A stretch of 64,000 nt of DNA. It comes from Pararge aegeria. Its lineage: Eukaryota > Arthropoda > Insecta > Lepidoptera > Nymphalidae. The notes under the pieces are model-generated. The model did not search any database, was not told the origin of the DNA, and worked only from the letters and a program-made list of their open reading frames with translations. Made by a program: the position numbers and the translations under genes. Below, piece after piece: positions 11,405 to 22,800 of this stretch. How positions within the stretch are numbered: the stretch's first letter is position 1; every line of letters begins with the position of its first letter. Where the stretch lies: contig NC_053202.1 in NCBI RefSeq assembly GCF_905163445.1, positions 1,364,001 through 1,428,000 on the forward strand. Reading direction: 5' to 3'.

Positions 11405-11560
11405 GATGACACAGAACTAAGAACTTACAGAATCCTCACTTACCCATTATAGTACGCAGTGTATTGTGTCCAAAAACGATTAAAACGCTTCGCGCTCGTC
11501 TTACTTCACACTCGCGTAATGTTGCTAGCTCACAAACTTATCCCATTTTTGTCCTTTTTT
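11405..11560. repeat. Dispersed repeat shared with 25855-26020
   Basis: Both have GAAC or AACCCTCA, then a TTATAGTACGCAG or TTATATGCAG step, GTGTCCAAAAACG, GCTAGCTCACAAACTT and CCCATTTT. Class unknown. Confidence 0.5.
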
Positions 11561-11569
11561 ACGTAGAGA

Positions 11570-11796
11570 CTTCACTTTCGGGGGGCAGAGTTCGAGTCCC
11601 AGCACGCACCTCAAACTTTTCTAAGTTATGTGCGTTTTATAACAATATCACTTGCTTCGACGGTGAAGGATAACATCGAGAGGAAACCTTCTCAAAAAGC
11701 GTATGGAGTTCACCAATCCGCATTGGGCCAGCGTGGTGGACCACGGCCTAAACCCTTCTCACTGTGGGAGACCCGTGCCATTCAGTGGGCCGGTAA
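11570..11796 (+). mobile_element. tRNA-related SINE, family 2
   Basis: GAGTTCGAGTCCCAGCACGC (B-box part), AGTTATGTGCGTTTTATAAC, CTTGCTTCGACGGTGAAGGA, GGGCCAGCGTGGTGGACCAC and GGGCCGGTAAT. Its GAT tail is replaced by the Helitron end at 11797. Confidence 0.75.
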
Positions 11797-11905
11797 TCTA
11801 TACTAATATTATAAAGGTTTGTGAATTTGTAAGTCTGTGATAATGTCAGGGGTATTTTCCGGATCAACTAAATCGATTTTGAAAATTCTTTCACTAAGAG
11901 TCACT
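11797..11905 (+). mobile_element. Helitron 5' fragment
   Basis: TCTATACTAATATTATAAAG after an A, then GGATCAACTAAATCGATTTT. The 3' end is lost where LINE family B tail sequence follows. Confidence 0.6.
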
Positions 11906-11985
11906 ACAAACAAACAGACTTGACGTTTCCAAAGTGCTTAGGTATATTAGGCCTACCTGAAATAAATGAATTTTGAACTTTGAAT
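11906..11985 (+). mobile_element. LINE family B 3' tail
   Basis: ACAGACTTGACGTTTCCAAA, TTAGGCCTACCTGAAATAAA and TGAATTTTGAACTTTGAATT. Confidence 0.7.
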
Positions 11986-11999
11986 TTTGTTCTCCGAGC

Positions 12000-12230
12000 T
12001 ATGTGCCCCGCCCATTGCCACTTCAGCTTCGCGACCCGTTGAGCTATATCAGTAACTCTACTTCTTCTTCGGCTCTCTTCATATCTGATTTGATCACGTA
12101 GATAAACTCCTAATATAGCTCTTTCCATCGCTTGCTGAGTGACTCTGAGCCTTCTTACGACGCCCATAGTTAGCGACCACGTCTCAGATGCGTAAGTTAT
12201 CACTAGCAACAAGCTCTGTTCGAAGACTTC
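12000..12230 (-). pseudogene. RTE-type LINE remnant
   Basis: The minus frame reads YASETWSLT, RRLRVTQQAMERAILGV, TDIAQRVAKLKWQWAGHIA, a near copy of the remnant at 10985-11400 in opposite orientation about 1 kb away. Only this C-terminal piece is present. Confidence 0.8.
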
Positions 12231-12704
12231 GGTCTCCAGGCAAACGGTGTAATATGAAGAAATTGGCCCAATTTGAGTTCCTTGACAGACCAACGCAAGT
12301 CCATTGTCACGTTTGCTAACTTGAAAACTTGCAATGCTCTGTACCGCAGCTTGGTAGTTTAAAAGTTCTTAGTCACTAAAGTTTGACTAAAACTTATCCC
12401 AGTCTTGGGTCCTCAGTTACCATACTTTGACACTAATTAGACATCCAGGGGAAAGAACAGGAAGTTACACTAAAACCGGCAAGTTTTTAATTAAAACTGA
12501 CGAATACAAGTATTAAGCATTGTTCTAGTTCCTTGTAAGATATGCATGCCTGGTAATTTCAGAGTGAAATAAAACTTTTAGTAAGAAAATATTGTGCACG
12601 GGGAATTATTTTGGATCAACAATTGACATACCGAAAAACAGACATAAATTAGTGATATCTGCATATCGTCTGCGAAAGGAGCAGAACTCAAACAGGTGGG
12701 GTTT

Positions 12705-13015
12705 TACAACAATATGATTCCTGAATAATTCTTGAACTACCAACACATACATTTAAAAAATGTATAAAAACACATCTAATACAGCGAGGTTACTATACAT
12801 TTGATGAATTCCTTAATGAAAAGGTAGATTGGAAGCAGCCAGCCTCGCTCTCATCTCCCGCAAGATAGATAGAAAAATGATGAAAATGTTGATGTTGGAA
12901 AAGAGCAACTACTGAGTTTCTTGCCGGCTCTTCTCGGTAGAATCTGCTTTCCGAACCGGTGGTAGAGGCACTTCAAGTAGGCCTACTTGAAATAAATGAA
13001 TTTTGAATATTTTTT
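12705..13015 (+). mobile_element. LINE family B, 5'-truncated Jockey/CR1-like
   Basis: It has ACAACAATATGATTCCTGAA, CAGCGAGGTTACTATACATT, a GAAGCAGCCAGCCTCGCTCT step, GCAACTACTGAGTTTCTTGC and CTTCAAGTAGGCCTACTTGA, ending AATAAATGAATTTTGAATAT. The last coding stretch resembles the C-terminus YxxIPxxILxLPxHxFKxxVK. Dead copy. Confidence 0.75.
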
Positions 13016-13309
13016 TTAAATTTCGAACCCGTTTGAGACCCTTTGTCATGAGATCGCTCGCGTAAAACTAGTCTGGCATATCCATATCCATTAAATTGTT
13101 TATTGTTAAATAATTGCTTTTATGTACATACATAAGAGTTTATCGAATCTGTATGACATCGAAATTATTTTTACTCCGTTACCGAACATAAATTATTATT
13201 ATTACAAAAGATTAAAATATGTCAACTTAAAACGTATAATTTCGTTTAACAATTAATTAAATTAATGAGTTATAGAATAAGATTGAATATCACGTACACT
13301 GGTATTAAT

Positions 13310-13500
13310 CTATACAGATATTTTAAAGAGGTAACGTTTGTGAGTTGACGTTGTAAGGGGTAATCTTTGGATCTGCTGAACCGATTTTTAAAATAATTTC
13401 ACTAATAGTAAGCTACGTTATTTTGGAGTGTCATAGGCTATATATTAACATGAAAACAGAAAAGCAATTTTCGTCGGAGTCGGATTTACAAAGAAAGTCG
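13310..13500 (+). mobile_element. Helitron-like fragment
   Basis: TCTATACAGATATTTTAAAG, GTAATCTTTGGATCTGCTGA and ACCGATTTTTAAAATAATTT resemble the 5' halves of other Helitrons here. No 3' end was found. Confidence 0.4.
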
Positions 13501-13787
13501 GAGAAAAACGGACGATCGAAATCGTTTCTTACGAACGATGCCTTAACGTTGAGTGATGTATACGAAAGTTAGAGAACTTGATAATGCCTGCAAAAAAGTC
13601 CGTAAAAGCATATGTATAACTGTTATATTTAAGTAACAGAAAGTAGTTTTTATATTTAAAAAATAATTAAAATTGTTAAATCGTGTTTATTGGTCATTGG
13701 TCAAAAATTATGAATTCTTATCAAAATAAGCAAACTAATCGTCTTTAGTATTTGAAACAAAAGACTTTTCCCTTTTACTGATATAAT

Positions 13788-13992
13788 AATCGATATCATA
13801 ATCGATAATAATATCGATTACGATATCGACTATGATATCGATTACGATATCGATTATGATATCGATTATAATATCGATTTTAATATCGATTATAATATCG
13901 ATTACGATATCGATTATGATATCGAGTTTGATATAGATTATAATATCGTTTACGATATCGATTATGTTATCTATTATTATATCTATTATCCA
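13788..13992. repeat. 12-bp satellite array of ATCGAT-type units
   Basis: About 17 tandem units of the form GATATCGATTAY (variants TATGATATCGATTACG and TATAATATCGATTTTA). The unit holds two palindromes, GATATC and ATCGAT, so the array can fold on itself. Units degrade at both ends (GATATAGATT, TTATCTATTA). It lies between genes, 2.6 kb beyond the stop of the ODAD1-like gene. Confidence 0.9.
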
Positions 13993-14025
13993 CTCTCACT
14001 CGGTTTTGCAACCTTCATTCAGTTT

Positions 14026-14067
14026 AAATCGTGTAACCATGTGCGCGCGCATATTGTTACACGGTTT
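14026..14067. repeat. Inverted repeat with alternating CG core
   Basis: Arms AAATCGTGTAAC (14026-14037) and GTTACACGGTTT (14056-14067) match at 11 of 12 bases and enclose GTGCGCGCGCATATT. A related GTGTGCGCGCGCATCG segment is at 14634. Confidence 0.6.
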
Positions 14068-14139
14068 AATTACATTCTTATAATGATTTTCAAACGCCGC
14101 TAAAGAAGTATAACTTAAAAAAATAGTTCGACTATGAAC

Positions 14140-15025
14140 ATTTTAAGTTTATATAAGTTTAAAGCTGAAGTCAAGAGAGTAATTTGTAAACTACAGACCT
14201 CTATTATATCTATTAATAAAAATGTAAAGAAACTTAACGTTTAATTTTATTAGAGCAACCGGCGGCGTCCAAGTTTAATTTAAAATTGAATCAAAGTTGA
14301 GATTGGTCCTTTCGGAGTTTTTAACTATTTGAGAACTTCCACCGGTCGTCCGTCCGTCCGTAGCTCTATTGTGAGGGAGTAATTTAATGTTCCCAAAGAA
14401 TTTCATTGTAATGCCGGAAGTAAAAACGCAAGTGTCGCAACTTAGTAATGTCGTTCTATCTCACTAAGGCAGTTCAGCATTTGTTTGTACAATCGTACTT
14501 TGTCTATTGATACCCCTGTGGGCACACCAGTAATGGCACCCATTTATAAGAGATAGCTTTGTAAAGATTATACTCCGATCACATCACAAATTGTAAAAAA
14601 ACTAAAAAAGACTCTTGGTATAAAAATCCATCGTGTGCGCGCGCATCGTTAAATTTACTCTCATCATTTTCCCTAACGCGCCAATAGAATTATAACTTCA
14701 AAAATTTAAATAATAAGTCGTAGTTAGTTGGTTTGCATTATAAGTGATGAATTATTTATTATTATTGTAACAACTTTAATCTCTTTTTAAATTTTTGTGT
14801 AGCCCTATTTTTTAATATAAGTTTAGTAATTCGTGGACAATGATGTGTGGGTCTTGCTATTTTATTTTTAGATATCTTTTTTGTTATTTTTGTGCACCAC
14901 TGTCTGTTGTCCCTAATAAATAAATAAATAAAGGATGTGAAGCTAGTAAAAAGCGTGTAAAAATAGACGTAGAGCATTTTGTGACAGAGCTCATCCGGAA
15001 AGTTCTACCGCTTATTTCTACCGCT
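14140..15025. other. Intergenic stretch
   Basis: AT-rich with a (CGTC)n spot at 14348-14362 and a repeat-like segment at 14625-14700 also seen inverted at 34500-34560 (CCCTAACGCGCC / GGGCGCGTTAGGG). The 71-codon minus frame 14762-14977 has no domain. Confidence 0.35.
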
Positions 15026-15029
15026 AAGC

Positions 15030-15170
15030 AGCATTGTTGTTATGCTGTGTTCCGGTCTGAAGGGCGTGGTTGCCGGTGTAATTACAGGCGCCTGAGGAGA
15101 GCCAGATCCCCTACGCCGCAGGTTGATGGACGGCGAGGGGCAATTTACTTCACCGAGTGTTACTTTAACG
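15030..15170. repeat. Unclassified dispersed repeat
   Basis: TGTTGTTATGCTGTGTTCCG, GAAGGGCGTGGTTGCCGGTG and CGGCGAGGGGCAATTTACTT. The start matches 8520-8560. Confidence 0.45.
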
Positions 15171-15171
15171 A

Positions 15172-15315
15172 TCGCCGATAGCCCAGTGGGTAGGACTTCC
15201 ACTTCCCTTTCCGGAGGCCGAATTCGAATCCCAGCACGCACCTCTTACTTCTTTAAGTTATGTGCGTTTTAAGCAAATAAAATATCACTTGCTTCAACGG
15301 TAAACGGAAACATCG
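15172..15315 (+). mobile_element. tRNA-related SINE, family 2, 5' half
   Basis: Intact head CGATAGCCCAGTGGGTAGG and TTCGAATCCCAGCACGCACC, then GTTATGTGCGTTTTAAGCAA and CACTTGCTTCAACGGTAAAC. It is cut at AACATCG, where LINE B sequence begins. Confidence 0.75.
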
Positions 15316-15321
15316 CTTTTA

Positions 15322-15683
15322 TAATATGATTCCTAAATTAATTTTGGACCTACCAATGCATAAGTTTAAAGAATGTGTTAAAACACATTTATTACAGCGA
15401 GGTTATTATACAATTGATGAGTTTCTTAATGACAAGGTTGCTTGGAAGCATCCGGCTCCGCTTTCATCTCTGACAAGATAGAAAAATTAATGTCAAAATG
15501 TAAAATGTAAATTTTTGATGTTGGAAAAGAGCAACTGCTGAGTTTCTTGCCGGCTTCTTCTCGGTAGAATCTGCTTTCCGAACCTGTGGTAGAGTCACTA
15601 CACACGGACAGACTTGACGTTTCAAAAGTGCTTGTATTAGGCCTACTTGAAATAAAAGAATTTTGAATTTTGAATTTTTTTTG
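15322..15683 (+). mobile_element. LINE family B, 5'-truncated
   Basis: It carries ATGATTCCTAAATTAATTTT, a PMHKFK-like coding end, ATTACAGCGAGGTTATTATA, TTGCCGGCTTCTTCTCGGTA and the tail TTGAATTTTGAATTTTTTTT. Confidence 0.8.
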
Positions 15684-15689
15684 AAACAT

Positions 15690-16606
15690 CGTGAGGATAA
15701 AATTGGATAGAATTAAAAAAGGTTGATTTATTTGCTCTAACCGTTAATCCAATTATTATTCAACAGGGTGTGATTACGAAGTAAGTTTACATATTTAAAA
15801 ACGTACCTAACTCCAGGTAAATACCACATCTTAGCGTTTAGATATTTCCCAACCGTTTCAATAAATGCGAGCTGGGGTGTCGCGAGGAATTCCGTCGGGA
15901 AGCCAGTGACGTGCTTCCGGTGGCGGGAAAAGTGGGGAAAACAAAAGAAAACGCGTCTTTTTACATTTTCCCCACTTTTTATCACTTTTCCCAGCCATTT
16001 ATTTGTTTGCACCGAGAAAAGAGTTAGACGATTTTCTTTCAAACTTTACACCTTAGCGTTTTTGTCCTGGTATGTGTTTTATAATATATATATTGTACGT
16101 ATCATGGATTTTCGCAAAGTAACGCCTGCTTCTATCGAATATCCAAAAAAGTAAATAACTTTTTTATTTTTCGACGACCTCCCTGACGTTACTACTAGTG
16201 GGAGGTCCCGAATACGATTCCTACCAATGGTATTCTAAAAATAGATCAATTAAATGTGGAATAATTGGCAGGTAACCTTGGTACGCTAACTCGAAGTTAC
16301 GCGTCAGATGTTGAGTGAAATCAAATTAAATATGCAACTGCAGTCATCATTGTATCGAGTTGATAAAATTAACGTAATGTCGTATTACAAAACGGTTTCC
16401 ACAGCCCGACGCGACGTATGTCGAGTCAAATCAAATCGTAAATCAAAGTGACGGTAGTACACATCTAGTAAATTATTCAACACGCGTCTCGTGACTTAGG
16501 TTTTAGGCACGAAACTTTGGCAACTGGCTGACTGGTGTGTCTACTACAAATTGATAAGAGTGACTCAACACGCATCGCGAGACGTGTTACAAGTCTGACT
16601 CCGCCC
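15690..16606. other. 3' flank of the ODAD1-like gene
   Basis: No coding frame. Contains a 14-base perfect inverted repeat (AAAAGTGGGGAAAA at 15928-15941 with its complement at 15966-15979). AATAAA on the minus strand at 16163-16168 is the likeliest polyadenylation signal for the gene. Confidence 0.4.
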
Positions 16607-16802
16607 TTAGTACGGCATATAACGCCTGGCGAGTATGACTCTACTGCGGGGTACGCGGCACTCAGTCAACAGGTGGATCCTGTCACTCCTCACGAATGCC
16701 GGTTCCGCCGCCAACTCCCTCAGAGCCGCTTCAGCCATCGCTTTGTCGAACGGCACTTCAGGAGTGTCACTAACTCGTGACAGCCAACGGGCTTCTATGC
16801 AA
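16607..16802 (-). CDS. ODAD1/CCDC63-like exon 12, last exon with stop (residues 503-567)
   Basis: The acceptor is CTTTTCCAG; a single T completes an Ala codon with the GC of exon 11. It encodes CIEARWLSRVSDTPEVPFDK, an alanine-rich helix and a basic end RVILARRYMPY before TAA at 16607. The exon is clearly GC-richer than its surroundings. The nearest AATAAA on the minus strand is at 16163-16168, about 440 bases after the stop. The tail is lineage-specific as far as I can tell. Confidence 0.7.
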
Positions 16803-19800
16803 CTGGAAAAGGTTTTTTTTTTAAATTTGTATTTTATACTACAAGTTAAAGTCAAAGTCAAAAGTCAAAGTCAAAAATATCTTTATTCAAGTAGGCCCAT
16901 AGGTGGCACTTTTGATGCGTACATTACGTAAGTTATTCGTAAACTTAAAACTAAAGCTACGAGGCTTCCAAACGCGTCCTGGCCTAAGAAGAAGACCACA
17001 ACAAACTTAGCTGGGTGTTTTTTTTGTTATCACGTTAGTTTAGTTAAGCAACCAGGTTAGAGCAATAATTACACCCAAGCTTTTTTATCGTTTACGTAGT
17101 CCTTGATACTATAATAGGACTTTTCTATAAGCTTACGTTTAATACAAACTTTGAACTTATTAAAAGACATCTCCAAGATGTCAATTACCCATTGACCTTT
17201 TTTCTAGAATTGTATGCAATTTCCTTTAAACGAATTATGAATTTTATATAACATACTAGCTGTTGCCCGCGACTTCGTCTGCGTTTGATTTTGTTTTTAA
17301 AGTATTCAGTATCGCTAAGCCTTAAATGAGTATAGTAGTATATATAAATATATATAACATGTGACTGTCAATTAATTATAGACAAATAAATTGCAATAAA
17401 ATAAAATTGCGACTATAATTAAAGATATAAGCTATCCTATCTCTTAAGTTGGACCAGACTGCTCACGGTGTGCCAATTTAATTTAAAATCGGTTAAGTAT
17501 TTTAGGAGTTCATCGCGGACAAACATCGTGACAGGAGATTTATATATATTAAGATTATATTGCACTCCAAGTTTATTCGTACGTAAGTTCTAATGTTTAA
17601 ATTATTCTTATTATTATTGCAGTCACATTTTCAGTATAGAAATGTTTTTTTCAACATAATTTTTTTCAACTATGTACTGACCATTGAGGACCAATGAAAT
17701 ATGAAATGAAATGAAACGAAATTTATATCATATTAGTCGCATCAAATATAGACGCCACCCTGTCTATTTTTGCCATATATGTACCATACTCCCTTTTTTT
17801 TTGTATTCCAATACAAGTTAGCCCTTGACTGCAATATCACCGGGTGGTAAGTGATGATGCAGCCTCAGATGGTAGCGGGCCTAATGAAATGTTAGCGAGC
17901 CTTACCGTTAATAGGTTTCTACGCGTCATCGCACCGGAACACTGAATCGCTTAGCGGTTATATATTATGATATATTCCATATATTCTGGTTGATGGATTT
18001 AATCTACCATACTCCCTGCCATGTTAGACAGCATTAACACTTACCACCAGGTGAGATTGCAGTAAATGGCAAACTTTTAGAGGAATAAAAAAAAAATCGT
18101 CTGTCCTCCTATTCAGGGATCGAAATTGCATACAACTCTTGGAGATGTCTCTTAAAAAGGTCAAAGTTTGTATTAAACGCAAGCTTATAGAAAAGTCCTA
18201 TTATAATTTAAAGGGCTACGTAATCGATAAAAAGCTTGGGTGTTAATTATTGCTCTAACCAGGTTGCTCTTCTAAGTGTTAGATGACAATGTCAGGTCGT
18301 GATAACAAAAAAGAACAACTTCAAATTCAAAAATATTTTATTCATGTAGACCTTATTACAGGCACTTATGAAGCGTTCATACATTTAACATGTTATACTA
18401 ATGTTAGTGATGGTGATAACTGCATTCGGTAACTTAAAACCAAAGCTAGGAGGGTTCCAAACGCGCCCTGGTCTAAGAAGTGCCGTCTATACTTGAATAA
18501 ACATATTTTTTATTTTGACTTTACCACTCGGGGTCAACATTCCAACGCCATGGAACGAAGAAGGCTATACGTACGTTTCTCAATGAGCGCCACCACGGTC
18601 AATCCTGTGACTACACATTTTCAACACGTGTGTATTTTTTTTTTTTAAATAATAATTGTGTTTATTGTGTCTCATTTACAACGGATTCTTATAATCTAAG
18701 TAACGGTAACAACTGTGCTAGTTAGAAACTGTGTTACAGCTATTAACGCCCACTTCCGGGTTTGCTTAAAAACAAAAAGACTAAATCAAAGAAAAATTAA
18801 AATATTACAACTAAAACAATACAATTTACAATTTTATAATGTACGTGTTCGTGTATGCGTATGTGTGCGACAGTGCGTTTGTGTATATGTGTGTGTGTGT
18901 ATGTGTGTGTGTATGCGTGCGTGTGTGTGTGTGTGTGTGTATGAGTGTTCGTGCGTGTATGTACGTGTGAGTGTTGCGTGTTTTAGAGTATGTTTTGCAA
19001 GCAAGATCTGCAAAGTTAGTGCCTTAAATTTGAAGTGACGATATTTTCCGTATCAGTATAGGACAGCGTCTTAAGCCACTTGGTAGTATAGTATTTACAA
19101 TTTCTGTGATTCATCGGGTATATTTTTAAGAAGTGATTTATTTTGTTGTACAATATTGGACTAGCATAATAGAAATGCCTTCTCGCAAGTTTGGTTCTAA
19201 AGGGTATGATCTGGCAAACTTTATCCGATCTTCTTTATTTAGAAGTGTGTAAGGATCAAAATGACTTTTGAATTATGTCCAGCTATAGACGACGTGCGGC
19301 GGTGATAGAGTAATGGCAGTGGCGTGCATAGAGGGTATGCACAGGGTATACAGATGGTATAAAATTAAGAAAACCTCCTGTACAAGTTATAAAAACCCTA
19401 AGGATAGGCATTGTAAGAGTTATAAAATTCCTACCCGTAAATATTAATAACTCGTACTGGAGATTTCCTTCATTTTATATCATCTGCATACCCTGTGAAT
19501 AACCTCTATGCATGCCACTGAGTAGTGGGTAAGGCTTTCATTCGAGGAGACCGAGTTTGAGCCCTCATTTCGGAGTTATGTGCGTTTTAATTAAAGCAAT
19601 TCAAATATACCTTGCTTTAAACGGTGAAGGAAAACATTGTGAGGAAATCTGCCTGAGAGTTCTCCATAATGTTCTCAACGTGTGAAGTCTACCAAATCGC
19701 ATTTGGCCAGTGTTCTGAGGGGAGACACGTGCCCTGTAGTAAGTAGTGGCGTGCACTTGGTTTCTTACCAGGGTATGCATACAGCATAAAATGGGAAAAA

Positions 19801-22800
19801 CCCTCCTCTTATACGGGCTATATTTAAATTTTAGGGTATGCAGTGCTTTTGTGCATGTATGAAGTGCACGCGACTGGTAGTAAGCCGGTTTTAGGTTGAT
19901 GATGACCATGATGGACGACGTGAGAGGTGATAGCCCAGTGGATAAGGCTTCGGTTCCCTTTCTGGGGGGACCGAGCTCGATATCCGGCACGCACCTCTAA
20001 CTTTTCGGTGTTATTTGCGTTTTAGGTTATTTAATATCACTCGTGGACACATCGCGTGGAAACCTGCATGCCTAAGTTCCCATAATGTTCTCGAATCGCA
20101 GTTGGCCAGTGTGAAATGGGTTAATCATGACGTCCACAAGAAAAGGTGACGATAAAGACCAGCTGTGCTATGTCTGACTTACGCTGGACAAGGGTCCGCG
20201 GGTACCAGCACGTTGATTGGCGTTGCAGACCAAATCTCTGCTGGCTCTGGTCTGACTGTGTACTTCTTAAGACGAGAGCTGCTCGTATCGCCTTTCTTTT
20301 GGGAGTGCCGCTCCTGGAACATTTTAGTTGAACCTGTTTTTAAGATGCTGGGCTTTTAAAGTATCCTCTCGAAACAATAAATATTCTATAAATTTAAAAA
20401 GCATATAAAAATTTTCGGAACCGACAGGATTTGAACCTGCGACTCTCTGGCAATCGGGGCCTGAGCGCTTTCTCCGATAAGGCGACGTCTCTCCCACCGT
20501 CGATGCCGAAATTAGTATATGCCTTTTCACATCAGTCTTATAGCGACTGTAGCGTCATCTAGTAGGAAACGTTGCAGTTTCGATCTACTTTTTCAAAGGT
20601 CCATATTACAATGAGACACGCCTGAAGCAAGAGATGACACACTGCTTTTTTATAATTTTTGTAATTTTGATTAGTGTTTTTACCTACACTTGGAGGAATT
20701 ATCAATTCTATAAATTTAAAAAGCATATAAAAATTTTCGGAACCGACAGGATTTGAACCTGCGACTCACTGGCAATCGCGGCCTGAGCGCTAAATAAATA
20801 TTGTTACAAATTACCTTATTATTAGTAACCAGTGGCGTATTACAAGTATTAAGATGTTTGAATACCTGCCTCTTAAAAAGGTAATTCCGAGATAATTCGA
20901 ACTGATTCTAAATCATTCCTTTTGTTTACGAAAGTTAGATGGTTAAGAAAGTAGCCAAGGTTCTAGGCCTACGATAAGTGGCAACCCGACCCGGATCAGT
21001 TCGTTCTAGTATGAAACATAGTGACTTAGGCTGGCATCTCTGTCAACTGTTTATCTCTATATAATTATAAGTATTTATGTATATCTTATATCTTTAAACG
21101 AGCAATTCTTGTATATATATATATATAATTGGAATCTCTGAATCGGCTCCAACGATTTTCATGAAATTTAGTATACAGGGGGTTTCGGGGGCGATAAATC
21201 GATCTAGCTAGGATTCATTTTTAGAAAATGTCATTTTATTCGTGTTTTTTTTTATTGGAAGAATAATAACAAAAAGGTGGCGTTTGGGTAGTCCCAATTT
21301 AAACTGATAAATGTGACTTCCTGACATCTATTGGCGAATAATAATACTGTTTTTTTTTAATTGTGATACTTTTTATAAAAAATATATATTTATTACGAAA
21401 GATAAAAAAATGTTTGTCATAAATCTCATGTATGACAATAGGTGTAGACGATGTAGCAGTACGCTGCATTCGAAATTTACGCGGGCGAAGCCGCAGGGCA
21501 TATCTAGTTATTCATAAACACACAACAACATAAATATTCTTCGGACAACTTAGTACCCATAACACAAGCTACGCTTGCTTTGGGGCTAGATGGCGATGTG
21601 TGTATTGTCGTAGTATATTTATTTATTTATCGTCAGTTCTAAGAACTATTTGTTTATGCTTACTAACCTGCTTTGTTTGCTATGCTATGTCTAGATGAAT
21701 AAAACATTTTTGAATTTGAACGTAGCCCTTAATCCTTATTTACTGATTATTAGATGCGATAATAGTAATTATATAATAACCTTTGGATGAGACAAAAGAA
21801 ACTCACGCAGTAATAGATGAGCTGCACCAATTCTTTTATCTTTTCAGTCATGAGTCTGAACGTTAGGTTGACTTGGTTGAGTGTTGGCTGTTTGTCTCCC
21901 AGCAGGTTCTGGTAGGGCTCCAGCGAGCAATCAAGCATCCTAGAAACACAGGAATATGGAGTACGTTAGTCATATCCGGTAACGGCGATAGCGTAGGGCT
22001 TCCAACTCCATCTCAGAACTCTGGATAGAGTCCATCCCCGGCTCGCATCTCTAATTTCTAAGAACTTTTTGTTTTCTATGGAATCAAGCCCACCGAAAAT
22101 AGAAATGAAATCTTAACCACGTGGGTATCACAGCTTAGTTATCCCTATTAAAAAAGTCTTCAAATGAATTTGATTGAAAAAAGTTCTGACACTGGCTTAA
22201 CTAGTTAATTCAGTTAAAGTATTTTTAGAGTCAGATTTTAGTTTTCCAACTTTGTTGTACAAGTAGAGTTTCTTAAGCACTCATATTACCATCCATCTAA
22301 ATTGCGATCCAGAGTTTAAAATGGATCGGGCACGTGCCGCTCGCTACCTGCTCTTACCGCTTCCAGCGATCCATTACCCCGGAGCCAATTACTGGAAACA
22401 ACTTAGCTGCTTTCAAAATTCACTAAATTCCCTTATACTTTTCACGCGAACAGTTCTAACGAAAGAACATAAAATGGCAATACAGTTGCAGCGATCGATT
22501 GCACCTAGATCGCAGCGATACATCGCTTTGAAAATGCCATTCGAGCTAATAGGAATTCCATGACGTAGCTATTGCAAAAATAGCAATTTTACCATAACAA
22601 TTACTGTAAAAATTAGACGCGGGTAATTCGGATAATAATAATTTCTGATTTATCCTGATCTGCCGTGAACGCCGTGGTTAGTTACCGGACAAAGCCGTGC
22701 CGTGCTTCCGTTACGATAATGCAGTTTTAAATTATTTTAATTTTAATATAACATTATTTTGTAGAAATGTATTAATGTCTATAAATAAAGATAATTATTA

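Larger units (their letters stand above)
19288..19915 (+). mobile_element. SINE family 2 carrying two hAT-like MITEs
   Basis: Without the inserts it reads GGTGATAGAGTAGTGGGTAA, then GGAGACCGAGTTTGAGCCC, GTTATGTGCGTTTTAATTAA, GGTGAAGGAAAACATTGTGA, and CCCTGTAGTAAGCCGG with a GATGATGA tail. Inserts are at 19317-19520 and 19744-19876. Confidence 0.75.

Noticed and set aside
18715..19038. 107-codon frame rich in Val and Cys
   Set aside because: It is the translation of a (TG)n microsatellite.
20383..20470. A functional tRNA gene
   Set aside because: The T-arm and B box are good, but no acceptor-stem partner or normal D-arm was found, and a truncated duplicate lies nearby.
22321..22563. 80-codon plus frame starting MDRARAARYLLLPLP
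   Set aside because: No family match, no splice signals that fit a gene, inside intron 9 of the opposite gene.
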